Part shown: in pieces, positions 52,506-61,173 of the stretch
Layout: each line of letters starts with the position of its first letter
Position numbering within the stretch: the first letter of the stretch is position 1
Assembly (NCBI RefSeq): GCF_029433095.1
Contig: NZ_JARNTX010000001.1
Coordinates: 1,054,001 to 1,118,000, forward strand
Source: Hymenobacter sp. YC55
Lineage (GTDB): Bacteria; Bacteroidota; Bacteroidia; Cytophagales; Hymenobacteraceae
DNA: 64,000 nt
Reading direction: 5' to 3'
Translations under genes and position numbers: made by a program
Notes under the pieces: model-generated
The model's database searches: none
The model's input: the letters and a program-made list of their open reading frames with translations, nothing else
What the model was told of the DNA's origin: nothing

Positions 52506-52820
52506 CGATAGTCCATGTACTCGTTATCAGGTAAGCAGTAGCCGAGGGAGTTGGGTTGGCGGTCTACCTAGTGATAGGCCTGCCATTGCTTCACCGAAGC
52601 GGGTGCGCTGCGCCACAGCTGATGATAGCCGGAAATCTGCTTTAGCTGCCGCCAAAAAACGCCCATCGTTTCCTCTTGTTGTAGCCCGGCTACGGCGATG
52701 TTGCCCCTTAGCCAGATTAAAGCCAGTTCGGGTACGCGCTCCACGTTTCAGGAATTGTTTTACCAGTGAAAATAAAAACGCCCTTTATAATGCGTAAAGG
52801 GCGTTTATTGGCAATGTTCG
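52506..52820. other. Intergenic region beside tRNA-Arg, possible gene remnants
   Basis: About 315 bp. On the minus strand a short open stretch ends near 52570 (ETMGVFWRQLKQISGYHQLW, then RSAPASVKQWQAYH), which looks like the C-terminus of some protein without a start. No family is recognised. The tRNA terminator at 52776-52806 lies at its right end. Confidence 0.4.
52776..52806 (-). terminator. Terminator of tRNA-Arg
   Basis: AAACGCCCTTTA and TAAAGGGCGTTT are exact complements around a 7-nt loop; read on the minus strand the hairpin is followed by TTTTT. Confidence 0.85.
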
Positions 52821-52892
52821 TGGTCACGCTAGGAATCGAACCTAGATCAAGAGCTTCGGAAACTCTCATACTATCCGTTGTACGACGTGACC
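52821..52892 (-). tRNA. tRNA-Arg(CCG)
   Basis: Folded by hand from the complement. The acceptor arms are GGTCACG and CGTGACC with discriminator A. The D-stem is GTAC/GTAT. The anticodon stem-loop is AGAGT-TTCCGAA-GCTCT, giving anticodon CCG for codon CGG. The T-arm is CTAGG-TTCGATT-CCTAG. The length is 72 nt, and CCA is not encoded. A terminator follows. No duplicated 3' end was seen nearby that would mark an integration site. Confidence 0.93.
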
Positions 52893-53038
52893 GGATTAGG
52901 AGCGGCAAAACTAGGCAGAAATAGCATGGCTGCCAAACCTCATGCAGCATTTTCTACAAAAACCTGTACTGACCTGCCACAACCTTCCGAGCGTCAATTC
53001 AGTTAACTACTCTTGAACTCGACCAACCAAAATCCATT

Positions 53039-53521
53039 ATGGCAACTACTGAAAAGAAAACTCTCTACACGGCTGAAGCTTCTGCTATTGGCGGCCGTAG
53101 CGGCCATGTACGCTCCACCACGGGTATTATCGACTTAGATATGTCGGTGCCAGAAGGCTTAGGTGGAAAGAAAGGAGCTACTAATCCCGAAGAATTATTT
53201 GCTGCTGGCTATGCCTCTTGCTTTCAACAAGCTCTATTGGTTATTGCTCAGCGGGCTAACGATAAACTTGATGCCGATACTACTGTGAACTGCTCGGTTT
53301 CGTTGTTTCAGGAGGGAGAAGGGTATGGCTTAAGTGCCGTACTGGACGTAGACCTCAAGAAGTTCGACCATGACAAGACCATTGAAATGGTACGTCAGGC
53401 TCATAAAATCTGTCCTTACTCGGTAGGTACCCGTGGCAACATGGAAGTGGAGCTACGAGTGCAGGGTGAACCCATTCCGGTGGAGGCAGAAGAAAACGCC
53501 GGTGTAGCCAAGGAAAGCTAA
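53039..53521 (+). CDS. Ohr-family organic hydroperoxide peroxidase (OsmC superfamily)
   Basis: A 160-residue thiol peroxidase that reduces organic hydroperoxides in the cytoplasm. The reactive Cys pair is visible: the peroxidatic Cys in AAGYASCFQQALL (about residue 61) and the second in AHKICPYSVGTRGN (about 125). The N-terminus (LYTAEASAIGGRSGHVRS) and TNPEELFAAGYASCF are Ohr-like. A 20-residue acidic C-terminal tail is longer than usual. It converges with sucC, the two being separated by a 62-bp perfect palindrome. A second, shorter member is at 63456. No OhrR gene is adjacent to this copy. Confidence 0.92.
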   Translation: MATTEKKTLYTAEASAIGGRSGHVRSTTGIIDLDMSVPEGLGGKKGATNPEELFAAGYASCFQQALLVIAQRANDKLDADTTVNCSVSLFQEGEGYGLSAVLDVDLKKFDHDKTIEMVRQAHKICPYSVGTRGNMEVELRVQGEPIPVEAEENAGVAKES

Positions 53522-53530
53522 TAAGCGCGA

Positions 53531-53592
53531 ACAGCTAAGTATAGAAAAGGCCGCTACGGATATCCGTAGCGGCCTTTTCTATACTTAGCTGT
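53531..53592. terminator. 62-bp perfect palindrome, bidirectional terminator
   Basis: Every base of 53531-53561 pairs with 53562-53592, with no loop except the centre GAT/ATC. The inner GGCCGCTACGG arm and the AAAAGG/CCTTTT step give terminator form in both directions. It lies 10 bp past the ohr stop and 9 bp before the sucC stop, so it serves both. Confidence 0.9.
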
Positions 53593-53600
53593 TTGTTGGC

Positions 53601-54794
53601 TTACATGGCCAGTACTTCTTTCACGCGCTCAGCGGCATCCTTCAGCAATACAGCCGAGTATACCTTCAAGCCAGACTCGTCGATGATGCGGGCACCCTCC
53701 TCGGCGTTAGTGCCTTGCAGACGCACAATGATGGGCACTTTAATGTCGCCGATGTTCTTGTAGGCTTCCACCACGCCGTTGGCTACCCGGTCGCAACGTA
53801 CGATGCCGCCGAAGATATTGATGAGGATGGCTTTTACGTTCGGGTCCTTCAGGATGATGCGGAAACCAGCTTCTACGGTTTGGGCATTGGCTCCGCCCCC
53901 TACATCGAGGAAGTTGGCTGGCTCGCCACCGCTTAGCTTGATGATGTCCATGGTGGCCATGGCCAAGCCCGCGCCGTTTACCATGCAGCCTACGTTGCCG
54001 TCAAGCTTCACATAGTTCAGGTTCGAAGCCGAAGCTTCCACTTCCAAGGGGTCCTCCTCGTTGGTGTCGCGTAGAGCAGCAAAATCTGGGTGACGATAGA
54101 GAGCGTTTTCGTCTAAGGTCACTTTGGCGTCAACAGCCAGGATTTTGTTGTCCGACGTTTTCAACACCGGGTTGATTTCGAACATTGCCGAATCGGTGTC
54201 GTCGTAGGCTTTGTAGAGGGCCGTTACAAACTTCACCATTTCCTTTTGCGCCGGGCCCGTCAGGCCGAGGTTGAAGGCAATCTTGGCAGCTTGGAATGGA
54301 CGCAAACCCACGCGGGGGTCGATATGCTCGCGGTGAATTTTCTCGGGGTGCGCTTCGGCTACTTCTTCGATGTCCATACCGCCTTCGGTGGTATAGATGA
54401 TGACGTTTTTGCCGGTGCTACGGTCGAGCAGCACGCTCATGTAATACTCTTTGGTTTCCGACTCGCCAGGGTAGTACACGTCTTGGGCAACAAGCACTTT
54501 ATGCACTTTGCGACCTTCGGCGCCGGTTTGTTTGGTCACGAGTTGCATGCCGATAATCTGGTCGGCAATTTCTTTCACCTGATCCAAGTTTTTGGCCAGC
54601 TTCACACCGCCCCCTTTGCCGCGGCCGCCAGCGTGAATTTGGGCTTTAATTACGTACCAGCTAGTGCCGGTTTCAGCGTTCAGCTTCTTGGCGGCTGCCA
54701 CTGCCTGATCGGCGGTGTCGGCCACAATGCCTTCCTGCACGCGTACACCGTAGCGCTTCAGAATGTCTTTGCCCTGATACTCGTGAATGTTCAT
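53601..54794 (-). CDS. sucC: Succinyl-CoA synthetase beta subunit
   Basis: A 397-residue TCA-cycle enzyme subunit that, with SucD, makes ATP or GTP from succinyl-CoA. The start [17 protein letters not shown] is typical, and the ATP-grasp region ([20 protein letters not shown]) and the C-terminal domain ([34 protein letters not shown]) are complete. SucD is not next to it in this window; the subunits are often unlinked in Bacteroidota. The upstream DNA carries four copies of GTTGATTGTT. Confidence 0.97.
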   Translation of the reverse strand: MNIHEYQGKDILKRYGVRVQEGIVADTADQAVAAAKKLNAETGTSWYVIKAQIHAGGRGKGGGVKLAKNLDQVKEIADQIIGMQLVTKQTGAEGRKVHKVLVAQDVYYPGESETKEYYMSVLLDRSTGKNVIIYTTEGGMDIEEVAEAHPEKIHREHIDPRVGLRPFQAAKIAFNLGLTGPAQKEMVKFVTALYKAYDDTDSAMFEINPVLKTSDNKILAVDAKVTLDENALYRHPDFAALRDTNEEDPLEVEASASNLNYVKLDGNVGCMVNGAGLAMATMDIIKLSGGEPANFLDVGGGANAQTVEAGFRIILKDPNVKAILINIFGGIVRCDRVANGVVEAYKNIGDIKVPIIVRLQGTNAEEGARIIDESGLKVYSAVLLKDAAERVKEVLAM

Positions 54795-54847
54795 GGAGGT
54801 CAGTTATGGAGGTGGTTCGATATGTGCACGAAAGTAGGTAGAAACAA

Positions 54848-54909
54848 GTTGATTGTTGATTGTTGAGCGGTTGATTGTTGGCGGGACGAGTGTTGAAAGT
54901 TGATTGTTA
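54848..54909. repeat. Short imperfect direct repeats upstream of sucC
   Basis: GTTGATTGTT-type units occur at about 54848, 54855, 54870 and 54899. They are 54 bp or more upstream of the sucC start and could lie in its promoter region, or be simple-sequence expansion. Confidence 0.5.
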
Positions 54910-54994
54910 AAGGATTGGTTGTTGAATTGCTCGGGAGGCGCTTGGTACAATCAGCACCCAAGAGTTAGTAACTCAGCATCAGCAATCCAGTTAA

Positions 54995-56134
54995 TCACCT
55001 ACCATACCACTGTGCCATTACTTGTTCGGCCGGTTTGTGCTGAGGTGTAAAGTCGAGGTGGCGGCGAGCGGGGCCATCGGGTTGCAGGCCAGGATACCAC
55101 TTCCAGATAAAGGTGCCCTGAAACCAGGGCCGACGCCAAAACGTCTCGAACATGGCCTCGTAGCAGAGGCGTTGCGTTTGCTCGTCTAGCTCCAGCTCCG
55201 TGAACACGGCCGTGCGGTCGGGCCAGGCCCAGGGCTCAATAGCAGCATCGGGAGTGGTTTTGTAACCGATTTCGGTGAACAGCACGGGCTTTTTGTAGCG
55301 CTTCTGCACAGCTTCAATGCGTCGGAGCGGTTCTTTCCAAGCAGCAAGCAAGGTAGCCTTGGTGGGCCGGGTGGTTTTGCTGAGGGGAAAGTATGCCTGA
55401 ATTCCAATGTAGTCGAGTGCATCCCAAAAGCGGATTTGCTCGAACTCACCGCTCCAGTTGGCGGCGTAGGTGAGGGGGCCGTGGTACACGTTGCGCACTT
55501 TGCTAATAAGGGCCCGCCACTCCGCTTCATGCCCCACACTGGCGTGCTCCAACTCCGTGCCGATACACAGGGCATCCATGCCAGTGCTTTCAGCTAGCTC
55601 GGCATAGTGCAGCAGAAAGGTGGAATAGCTGGCAAACCAAATTTGCCAATCGGCGGCGGAGGCCATGTTGATGTCGCCAGGCCAGGAGCCACTGCCGCCA
55701 CGCAGCCATAGGTGGGGTTTGAGCATCGTATGGATGCCGCGTTGCCGAGCCATTTTGGTGGTATAAACCAAGCCCCGGTCACTTTCGCCCCAGTAGCCAC
55801 GGTTCCCTGCGCCCGTGTGCAGACGGACTTCCGGCGTGGCAGCTCCCGCTTGCCAGCCAAAGGGCGTTTGGGCTATCCAGGTGATGCCACTGCGCACTAG
55901 CGGCTCTAGGTTGGAACTGGCAACGGAATCGGCGGCTACCCAATTAACTCCTCGCAAGCGGTTATCGGTTGGGCGCGGACCTACTAGGCTGACCGTGCTA
56001 ACTCGTGTTTCAGCGGGAAGCATCTGCCGAGGCCAATGCCACCACAGGACAGTCAGCGCCACGGATACCGCTAGAAGCAACAAGGGCACCCACCAAAAGC
56101 GGCGCACCGATACAAACGAAAAAGCAGCTGCCAT
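54995..56134 (-). CDS. Membrane-anchored GH113-like glycoside hydrolase
   Basis: A 379-residue protein with an N-terminal uncleaved-type membrane helix (VPLLLLAVSVALTVLWW, about residues 17-33) and a (beta/alpha)8 domain of the GTA-TIM/GH113 kind. The acid/base Glu is in LCIGTELEHASVG and the nucleophile Glu in VLFTEIGYKT; GVNWVAAD and MLKPHLWLRGG mark the barrel start. GH113 enzymes cut beta-1,4-mannan, and other members of the GTA fold are structural in phage-like particles. Mannan or related hemicellulose is likely but unproven. The domain should face the periplasm. It is divergent from the ABC ATPase gene and not within a polysaccharide locus. Confidence 0.82.
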   Translation of the reverse strand: MAAAFSFVSVRRFWWVPLLLLAVSVALTVLWWHWPRQMLPAETRVSTVSLVGPRPTDNRLRGVNWVAADSVASSNLEPLVRSGITWIAQTPFGWQAGAATPEVRLHTGAGNRGYWGESDRGLVYTTKMARQRGIHTMLKPHLWLRGGSGSWPGDINMASAADWQIWFASYSTFLLHYAELAESTGMDALCIGTELEHASVGHEAEWRALISKVRNVYHGPLTYAANWSGEFEQIRFWDALDYIGIQAYFPLSKTTRPTKATLLAAWKEPLRRIEAVQKRYKKPVLFTEIGYKTTPDAAIEPWAWPDRTAVFTELELDEQTQRLCYEAMFETFWRRPWFQGTFIWKWYPGLQPDGPARRHLDFTPQHKPAEQVMAQWYGR

Positions 56135-56311
56135 AGCACGGTTGAAAACAAGGAATTCAAATAGCAGAAAACCAATGGCAAGCGCAAATGCCGCGCCTAC
56201 GCAAGCGGGCGGATGTTCTGCTGGTATCGAAATCAGCGGAAGCCGCGTAATCTGCTGGTCAACCCGTAGATTTGTTTCCCATACCCTCGGCTCACTTTAC
56301 CTGGTTCCGTT

Positions 56312-56974
56312 TTGCTGCAAGCCATCAACGTTCGAAAGAAATATAACACGCTGGAAGTCCTAAAGGGCATTGATTTGACGATTGAGAAATCGGAGATAGT
56401 ATCGATTGTAGGTTCTTCGGGAGCAGGCAAAAGCACGCTGCTTCATATTCTAGGCACCCTCGACAATCCTGATTCTGGGGAGGTGCTCTTCGATGGCGAG
56501 TCGGTCAGCTCACTGAAACGGTCGGAGCTGGCGCGGTTCCGCAACCGTCATATCGGCTTTATCTTTCAATTCCATAACCTGCTGCCCGAGTTCACAGCCC
56601 TCGAAAACGTGTGTTTGCCGGCTTACTTGGCGGGCCGTTCGGAAACGGAGACCCGGGTGCGAGCCCGCGAGCTGTTGGGTATGCTTAACCTAGAGCGCCG
56701 GGCCGACCACAAACCCAGCGAAATGAGCGGCGGCGAACAGCAGCGCACCGCCGTAGCGCGGGCCCTCATCAACTCGCCCGAAATCATTTTCGCCGATGAA
56801 CCCAGCGGCAACCTCGACTCGCAAAATGCTCAGGAACTGCATCAGATTTTCTTTCTACTGCGCAAAGAGCTAGGCCAAACCTTTGTCATCGTTACGCACA
56901 ACGACCAGCTGGCAGAAATGGCCGACCGGAAGATTACGATGAAAGATGGGCTTATTTGGGAGGGCAATAACTAA
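56312..56974 (+). CDS. LolD-like ABC transporter ATP-binding protein
   Basis: A 220-residue ATPase beginning with TTG at 56312, since no ATG is available before the first beta-strand ([19 protein letters not shown]). Walker A is [10 protein letters not shown], the signature [15 protein letters not shown], and Walker [15 protein letters not shown]. These are the LolD/MacB/FtsE subgroup marks, where the ATPase drives lipoprotein sorting or a mechanotransmission permease. The permease partner (LolCE or FtsX) is not beside it, so the exact complex is not certain. A strong terminator follows 118 bp downstream. Confidence 0.92.
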   Translation: MLQAINVRKKYNTLEVLKGIDLTIEKSEIVSIVGSSGAGKSTLLHILGTLDNPDSGEVLFDGESVSSLKRSELARFRNRHIGFIFQFHNLLPEFTALENVCLPAYLAGRSETETRVRARELLGMLNLERRADHKPSEMSGGEQQRTAVARALINSPEIIFADEPSGNLDSQNAQELHQIFFLLRKELGQTFVIVTHNDQLAEMADRKITMKDGLIWEGNN

Positions 56975-57371
56975 GCTAGTATAATTTGCTGTTTAGCTTG
57001 CTCGCATAAAGCAACTAGGAAGTTTCTTCCTGGTACTGTTACTTAGCGTACGATCTTGGTAATGCGTCCGGTTGCCCCGGACCATGTAGGTAACCCGCTG
57101 CCGCGTTTTCCGGAAACGCAGCAGCGGGTTTTCTTATGCTTAAACACCCCCAATCAGCAGGTAAAAAGCTGCGGGAGAAACCACCTCAATCAATGATTTT
57201 GGCTAAAAAAGTTAGTTCACTAAAGATTTCGAAAAATGGCTTTGTAAGTGCTTGAAATACAGAGGTAAAATTTGCAAAAAAATATATATGTTTTTGCACC
57301 TTTTCGTACCTTGGGGCGTTAACAATACATAACACAAACACGGTATTACAGGACATAACAGAACAGACGCC
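56975..57371. other. Intergenic region with terminator and promoter DNA
   Basis: About 397 bp. The left part has the terminator at 57092-57134. The right part is AT-rich, with TACCTTGG at 57307-57314, a near match to the -7 consensus, 58 bp before the next gene. No gene is seen. Confidence 0.5.
57092..57134 (+). terminator. Terminator of the ABC ATPase gene
   Basis: AACCCGCTGCCGCGTTT and AAACGCAGCAGCGGGTT pair (one bulge/mismatch) around TCCGG and end in TTTTCTT. Confidence 0.88.
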
Positions 57372-58178
57372 ATGAGCGAAGCAACCAAGACCATCAAAGA
57401 GCCGATTCGCAAGACCAAAGTGGAGAGCTACGATATTTCGCGCTCCGACGAAACGCTGCACTTGGCTACCGATCTGGCCAAGTTCATCAAGGAAAACAAG
57501 CTGACCACTACGGTGCAAGGCAAAGAGTTTGTGAACGTGGAAGGCTGGCAGTATGCCGGTTCGCGCTTAGGCATCGTGCCTATCGTTGACCATGTCATCA
57601 ACGTTTCAAACGATCAAGAATTAAAGTATCAAGCCAAGGTGACGCTGTTCGACATGCGTTCCGGGCAGACGGTAGGTGCTGGCTTCGCTATTTGCTCTAG
57701 CAAAGAGCAAGGCAAGAAGTTCTATCAGGAGTTTGCTATCATGAGCATGGCCCAGACTCGGGCTATTGGTAAAGCGTATCGTAACATCTTGGCCTGGATT
57801 ATTCGGGCTGCTGGTTACGAGCCTACGCCTGCCGAGGAAATGGAGTACGGTGGCAACATGCCAGTTGCAGCTCAGCCTGCTATGGCTGTAGTACCTGCCG
57901 CTGCTGCCCCAGCCCCTGCTGCTGAAGCTACCGCTCCTATGAAGGCTGTAGTAGCCGAGCCTGCTGCTGTTGAAGCACCCGCCGCTGTTACCTATGCTTC
58001 GGCTTCACAGAAGGAAGAGATTATCCGTCTGCTGAACCATCCGGTTATCACGCGTCAGGAGAAGACTAAGATGTTGCTCAACATCAACCGTCTGGACGAC
58101 GAGCGTGCTACCCAGGCCATCGCTAAGCTGAAGAAGGCTATCGATGACCGTGAGAATGGTCAGTCGGCAGCCGCCTAA
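57372..58178 (+). CDS. Phage-recombination-like (ERF/ssDNA-annealing-like) protein
   Basis: A 268-residue cytoplasmic protein. Residues about 25-160 match the plan of phage-borne proteins near recombination genes: LHLATDLAKFIKENKLTTTV, KEFVNVEGWQYAGSRLGIVP, VGAGFAICSSKEQGKKFY and EFAIMSMAQTRAIGKAYRN, then LAWIIRAAGYEPTPAEEME. An Ala/Pro-rich linker (about 165-210) leads to a small helical C-terminal domain (QKEEIIRLLNHPVITRQEKT). The same linker-plus-tail layout is seen in single-strand-annealing proteins. The link to DNA recombination is by resemblance and not proven. The gene has its own promoter region and terminator and no phage neighbours, so it may be a domesticated phage gene under host selection. 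Confidence 0.7.
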   Translation: MSEATKTIKEPIRKTKVESYDISRSDETLHLATDLAKFIKENKLTTTVQGKEFVNVEGWQYAGSRLGIVPIVDHVINVSNDQELKYQAKVTLFDMRSGQTVGAGFAICSSKEQGKKFYQEFAIMSMAQTRAIGKAYRNILAWIIRAAGYEPTPAEEMEYGGNMPVAAQPAMAVVPAAAAPAPAAEATAPMKAVVAEPAAVEAPAAVTYASASQKEEIIRLLNHPVITRQEKTKMLLNINRLDDERATQAIAKLKKAIDDRENGQSAAA

Positions 58179-58196
58179 ACTAGTCCTTGGTTTATA

Positions 58197-58238
58197 AAAC
58201 AAAAAGCCTGGCTCCTATTGGAGCCAGGCTTTTTGTTT
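58197..58238. terminator. Bidirectional terminator, 19-bp perfect stem
   Basis: AAACAAAAAGCCTGGCTCC and its exact complement flank the loop TATT. A- and T-runs on both sides serve the plus-strand gene at 57372 and the minus-strand gene at 58256. Confidence 0.92.
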
Positions 58239-58255
58239 TTAGAGCTATACAGATG

Positions 58256-58756
58256 CTAGTACACGTACAATGCGTTTGCCGATAACGACGAGACGTAGCT
58301 TTTCAACTCTTGCTGATTGCGGTATACGGGTTTTGCTGTGGGTTGTGGTGGCGCTTTAAACTTAACCGAGCACAGCCAGCTGTAAGCAGATGCTATGTCG
58401 CTGAAAAGGGCTACTACAGGCGTGGAGATATTGTGCAGCGCCACATCAGTACAGCACTGAATATCGATGCCGGAAGAGTACACCCAGGCCATGTGCTCAA
58501 CCCCAGCCAAGTGCATGTAAGGCAAGTAGTCGTTAGCTAGCCAAGTACCGACGTCGGAGGTAATACTGGTTACGTTAGTGTTGTCGTTGAGAATTCGTGC
58601 GCAGCTTCGAGAAAGAAAACATCTTGCAATAAGCAAGCAGCTTTCCTGAACCGAACTCAGCGTAAGATCCCCAAACCAATCCAGATATAGCCAGCTGTTG
58701 CGGCTGTCGTATGAAATGGATACAGTAGAGGTTTCCGACAATAGTTCTATGCTCAT
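58256..58756 (-). CDS. STAS/SpoIIAA-like protein
   Basis: A 166-residue soluble protein with the alternating strand-helix order of the STAS-like/SpoIIAA-like fold: SWLYLDWFGDLTLSSVQESC, CARILNDNTNVTSITSDVGT, LANDYLPYMHLAGVEHMAWV and SIVALFSDIASAYSWL-like end. The conserved phrase LNDNTNV and the W-x-x-D pattern are common in such proteins of Cytophagales, where several paralogues occur. The usual phospho-Ser of anti-anti-sigma factors is not apparent. No kinase or sigma partner lies beside it; the tail (Pro/Ala-rich, then YRNQQELKSYV) is variable. Confidence 0.7.
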   Translation of the reverse strand: MSIELLSETSTVSISYDSRNSWLYLDWFGDLTLSSVQESCLLIARCFLSRSCARILNDNTNVTSITSDVGTWLANDYLPYMHLAGVEHMAWVYSSGIDIQCCTDVALHNISTPVVALFSDIASAYSWLCSVKFKAPPQPTAKPVYRNQQELKSYVSSLSANALYVY

Positions 58757-59160
58757 GATAATGTGAATAAAAAGGGCGGCAAGTAGGTGTGTGAATGCTA
58801 TTCGGAGGCGGAGGTAATTAGCTTTACGCTTGGATTATGATCGTCTAAGACGCTTAGAGGGGTGTTTTGATGTTATAAATGTAATTATATTTATTTCATT
58901 GGACTATTACTTGCAAAAATAAATTTATCAATAATTTTATCTGTCTTATATAAGCTTGAAAACAAGCCATTTGGTGGAGATATAAAACTTTGAAAGGATT
59001 TACTGCTCATTTAGCTCTAAAGCTAAAACTTGATATAGTGCAATAACATCTGCTGCCTTCCTGTGCAGCTTAGTTGCTTACGTTTAGCAAGGCGAGCTTT
59101 TCGTTTACCAGGCATCGGCTGTACCTTCGTAGTTTCGCTAAGCTTACTATTCTCTTGCCT
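58757..59160. other. AT-rich intergenic region upstream of recQ
   Basis: About 400 bp with low GC content and no ORF that I can support. It should hold the promoters of the STAS-like and recQ genes. No hairpin or operator stands out. Confidence 0.5.
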
Positions 59161-61074
59161 GTGCCCACCGACGATATACTACACGTGCTGAAACAGACGT
59201 GGGGACATACGGCGTTTCGGCCCTTGCAGGAAGACATTATACGGGCCGTGCTAGCGGGTCAGGACGTACTCGCTTTGTTGCCAACCGGTGGGGGAAAGAG
59301 CATCTGTTTCCAAGTGCCCGCCCTAGCCCGCGACGGGCTGTGCTTAGTGGTGTCGCCGCTGATTGCGCTAATGAAGGATCAGGTGGAAAATCTGCGCAAG
59401 CGCGGCATCAAAGCCGAAGCGGTGTACGCGGGTATGAGCCACCAAGAAATCGACCAGACGCTAGACAACTGCGTGTACGGTCCGGTGAAGTTTCTGTACG
59501 TGTCGCCGGAGCGTCTTTTGACCGACATTTTTCGGGCGCGAGTCGGTAAGATGAAAGTTAGTTTACTTGCCGTCGACGAGGCGCACTGCCTCTCGCAATG
59601 GGGTTACGATTTTCGGCCCCCGTACCTGCGAATTGCGGAGCTGCGGGAGTTGCTGCCGGGCGTGCCCTGTATTGCCCTCACAGCAACGGCTACAGAGCGG
59701 GTGCGGCAGGACATTGTGACAGAGCTGCATTTCCGGTCTGGCTACCAAATATTTCAGCAGAGCTTCGCCCGGCCTAACCTCTCGTACTCGGTGTTGGCTA
59801 CAGAAGACAAATTGCGCCGCTTGCTGGAAGTGGTGCGGGGGGTAGGAGTGGGCAAGACGAGCATCGTGTATGCTCGTACTCGCCGCCAAACCGAAGATAC
59901 GGCCGCCTATTTGCAGCAGCATGGGCTGCGCGCGGCAGCTTACCATGCAGGTTTGCTCGCCGATCAGCGCACCCGCATTCAGCAGGACTGGATGCAAAAC
60001 AAGGTGCAGTGCATAGTGGCCACCAACGCGTTTGGTATGGGCATCGATAAGCCTGATGTGCGTTTGGTTGTGCACATTGACGCGCCCGATAGTCTGGAAG
60101 CGTATTACCAAGAAGCAGGCCGCGCTGGCCGCGACGAGAAGTATGCCTTTGCTGTGCTCCTAGAAGGGCCTAACGACGCCGACGAGCTGCGCCGCCGTAC
60201 TCAGCAAGCCTACCCGCCGCTCGATACAGTACGCCGTGTGTACCAAGCTTTGGCTAACTACTCCCGCACGGCGGTAGGTGGCGGCGAACTAGTGGCCTTC
60301 GATTTCGATATTCAGCAGTTCGCGGAAACCTACCGCATTAAGGCGCTGGATGCGCATAATAGCTTGCGCACCCTAGCCCGCGAAGGATACGTGCTAGTGA
60401 ACGAGGCCGTCAATGATCCGGCCCGGGTGCACATTCCCATCGACCATACCGACCTCTATCGGTTCCAGGTAGCCAATGCGCAGCACGACCAGCTAATCAA
60501 AAGCTTGTTGCGCTTCCACGGGGGCGAGTTATTTGCGGGCTTTCAAAGAATTTCCGAAAACAGCCTTGCCCAACACTTGAAGCTAAGCGTAGTCGATTTG
60601 CGCAAAATACTCTTGTTTTTGCACCGCTCGGGCATCATTCAGTACCAGCCCCGCCACGACTCACCGCAGGCTCAGTTCACGACACCGCGCTTCGATGCTG
60701 ATAAGCTCCCTCTTGACCAAAAGCGTCTTCTGCAAGCTCGGGAGCTTGCTACCAAGAAAACAGAATTTGTCATTCGGTACGCAGCCGGGGGGCGTTGCCG
60801 TCAGCAGCTTCTGCTCGAATATTTCGGAGAATTGGATGCCCCTGCCTGCCGGGTCTGCGACTTTTGCTTAGCTAAAAAGAAAGCAAACCAGGAGGCAGCA
60901 CCTTCGGCAACGTTGCGCGAACAGCTCCTAACACTGCTGCGCACTACTCCGCAAACGCCTCGCGAAGTACTCGCGCATTTTGCGCCTGGCCAAGCAACTT
61001 CTATAACCGAGCAGCTACGAGAACTGGTGGAGCTAGGAGAACTGCGCTACGCTCCCGATGGCCGTTTGCAATAA
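59161..61074 (+). CDS. recQ: RecQ-family ATP-dependent DNA helicase
   Basis: The open frame starts at 59074, but the first 29 residues are unlike RecQ and the GTG at 59161 begins directly at PTDDILHVLKQTWGHTAFRP, so I choose it (637 aa). Motifs in order are Walker A LLPTGGGKSICFQVP, motif II AVDEAHCLSQWGYDFRP, TATERVRQDI, ATNAFGMGIDKPDVR, and motif VI YYQEAGRAGRDEKYA. The zinc-binding domain has Cys in CRQQLLLEYFGELDAPACRV-type spacing (CRQQ, CRVCDFC). A winged-helix region follows, and the tail is a short helical domain in place of HRDC. It unwinds DNA 3'-5' in recombination repair. Many Bacteroidota carry two RecQ types; this is the one without HRDC. Confidence 0.92.
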   Translation: MPTDDILHVLKQTWGHTAFRPLQEDIIRAVLAGQDVLALLPTGGGKSICFQVPALARDGLCLVVSPLIALMKDQVENLRKRGIKAEAVYAGMSHQEIDQTLDNCVYGPVKFLYVSPERLLTDIFRARVGKMKVSLLAVDEAHCLSQWGYDFRPPYLRIAELRELLPGVPCIALTATATERVRQDIVTELHFRSGYQIFQQSFARPNLSYSVLATEDKLRRLLEVVRGVGVGKTSIVYARTRRQTEDTAAYLQQHGLRAAAYHAGLLADQRTRIQQDWMQNKVQCIVATNAFGMGIDKPDVRLVVHIDAPDSLEAYYQEAGRAGRDEKYAFAVLLEGPNDADELRRRTQQAYPPLDTVRRVYQALANYSRTAVGGGELVAFDFDIQQFAETYRIKALDAHNSLRTLAREGYVLVNEAVNDPARVHIPIDHTDLYRFQVANAQHDQLIKSLLRFHGGELFAGFQRISENSLAQHLKLSVVDLRKILLFLHRSGIIQYQPRHDSPQAQFTTPRFDADKLPLDQKRLLQARELATKKTEFVIRYAAGGRCRQQLLLEYFGELDAPACRVCDFCLAKKKANQEAAPSATLREQLLTLLRTTPQTPREVLAHFAPGQATSITEQLRELVELGELRYAPDGRLQ

Positions 61075-61110
61075 AGAAGTGCGGCTTTCTACAGTTCTTA
61101 CAAAACCAAA

Positions 61111-61146
61111 CAGCCCCGGCAATCATCGTGTGGATTGCCGGGGCTG
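61111..61146. terminator. Terminator between recQ and the DJ-1 gene
   Basis: CAGCCCCGGCAATC and GATTGCCGGGGCTG are exact complements around an 8-nt loop. On the minus strand it is followed by TTTGGTTTTG. It serves convergent genes. Confidence 0.85.
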
Positions 61147-61173
61147 TGGTAATTGGAATCGGTAGTTCAGAGG

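Noticed and set aside
52821..52892. tRNA-Arg 3' end as a proven attachment site
   Set aside because: No direct repeat of the tRNA end was found in the window and no integrase gene lies nearby, so an att site cannot be claimed.
54848..54909. Repeats upstream of sucC as a CRISPR-like or iteron array
   Set aside because: The units are short, imperfect and unevenly spaced, and there are no spacers of equal length nor cas or rep genes.
56400..56413. Operator-like CGATTGT in the ABC ATPase gene
   Set aside because: It is a half-site only, lies inside the Walker A coding region, and is explained by the codons.
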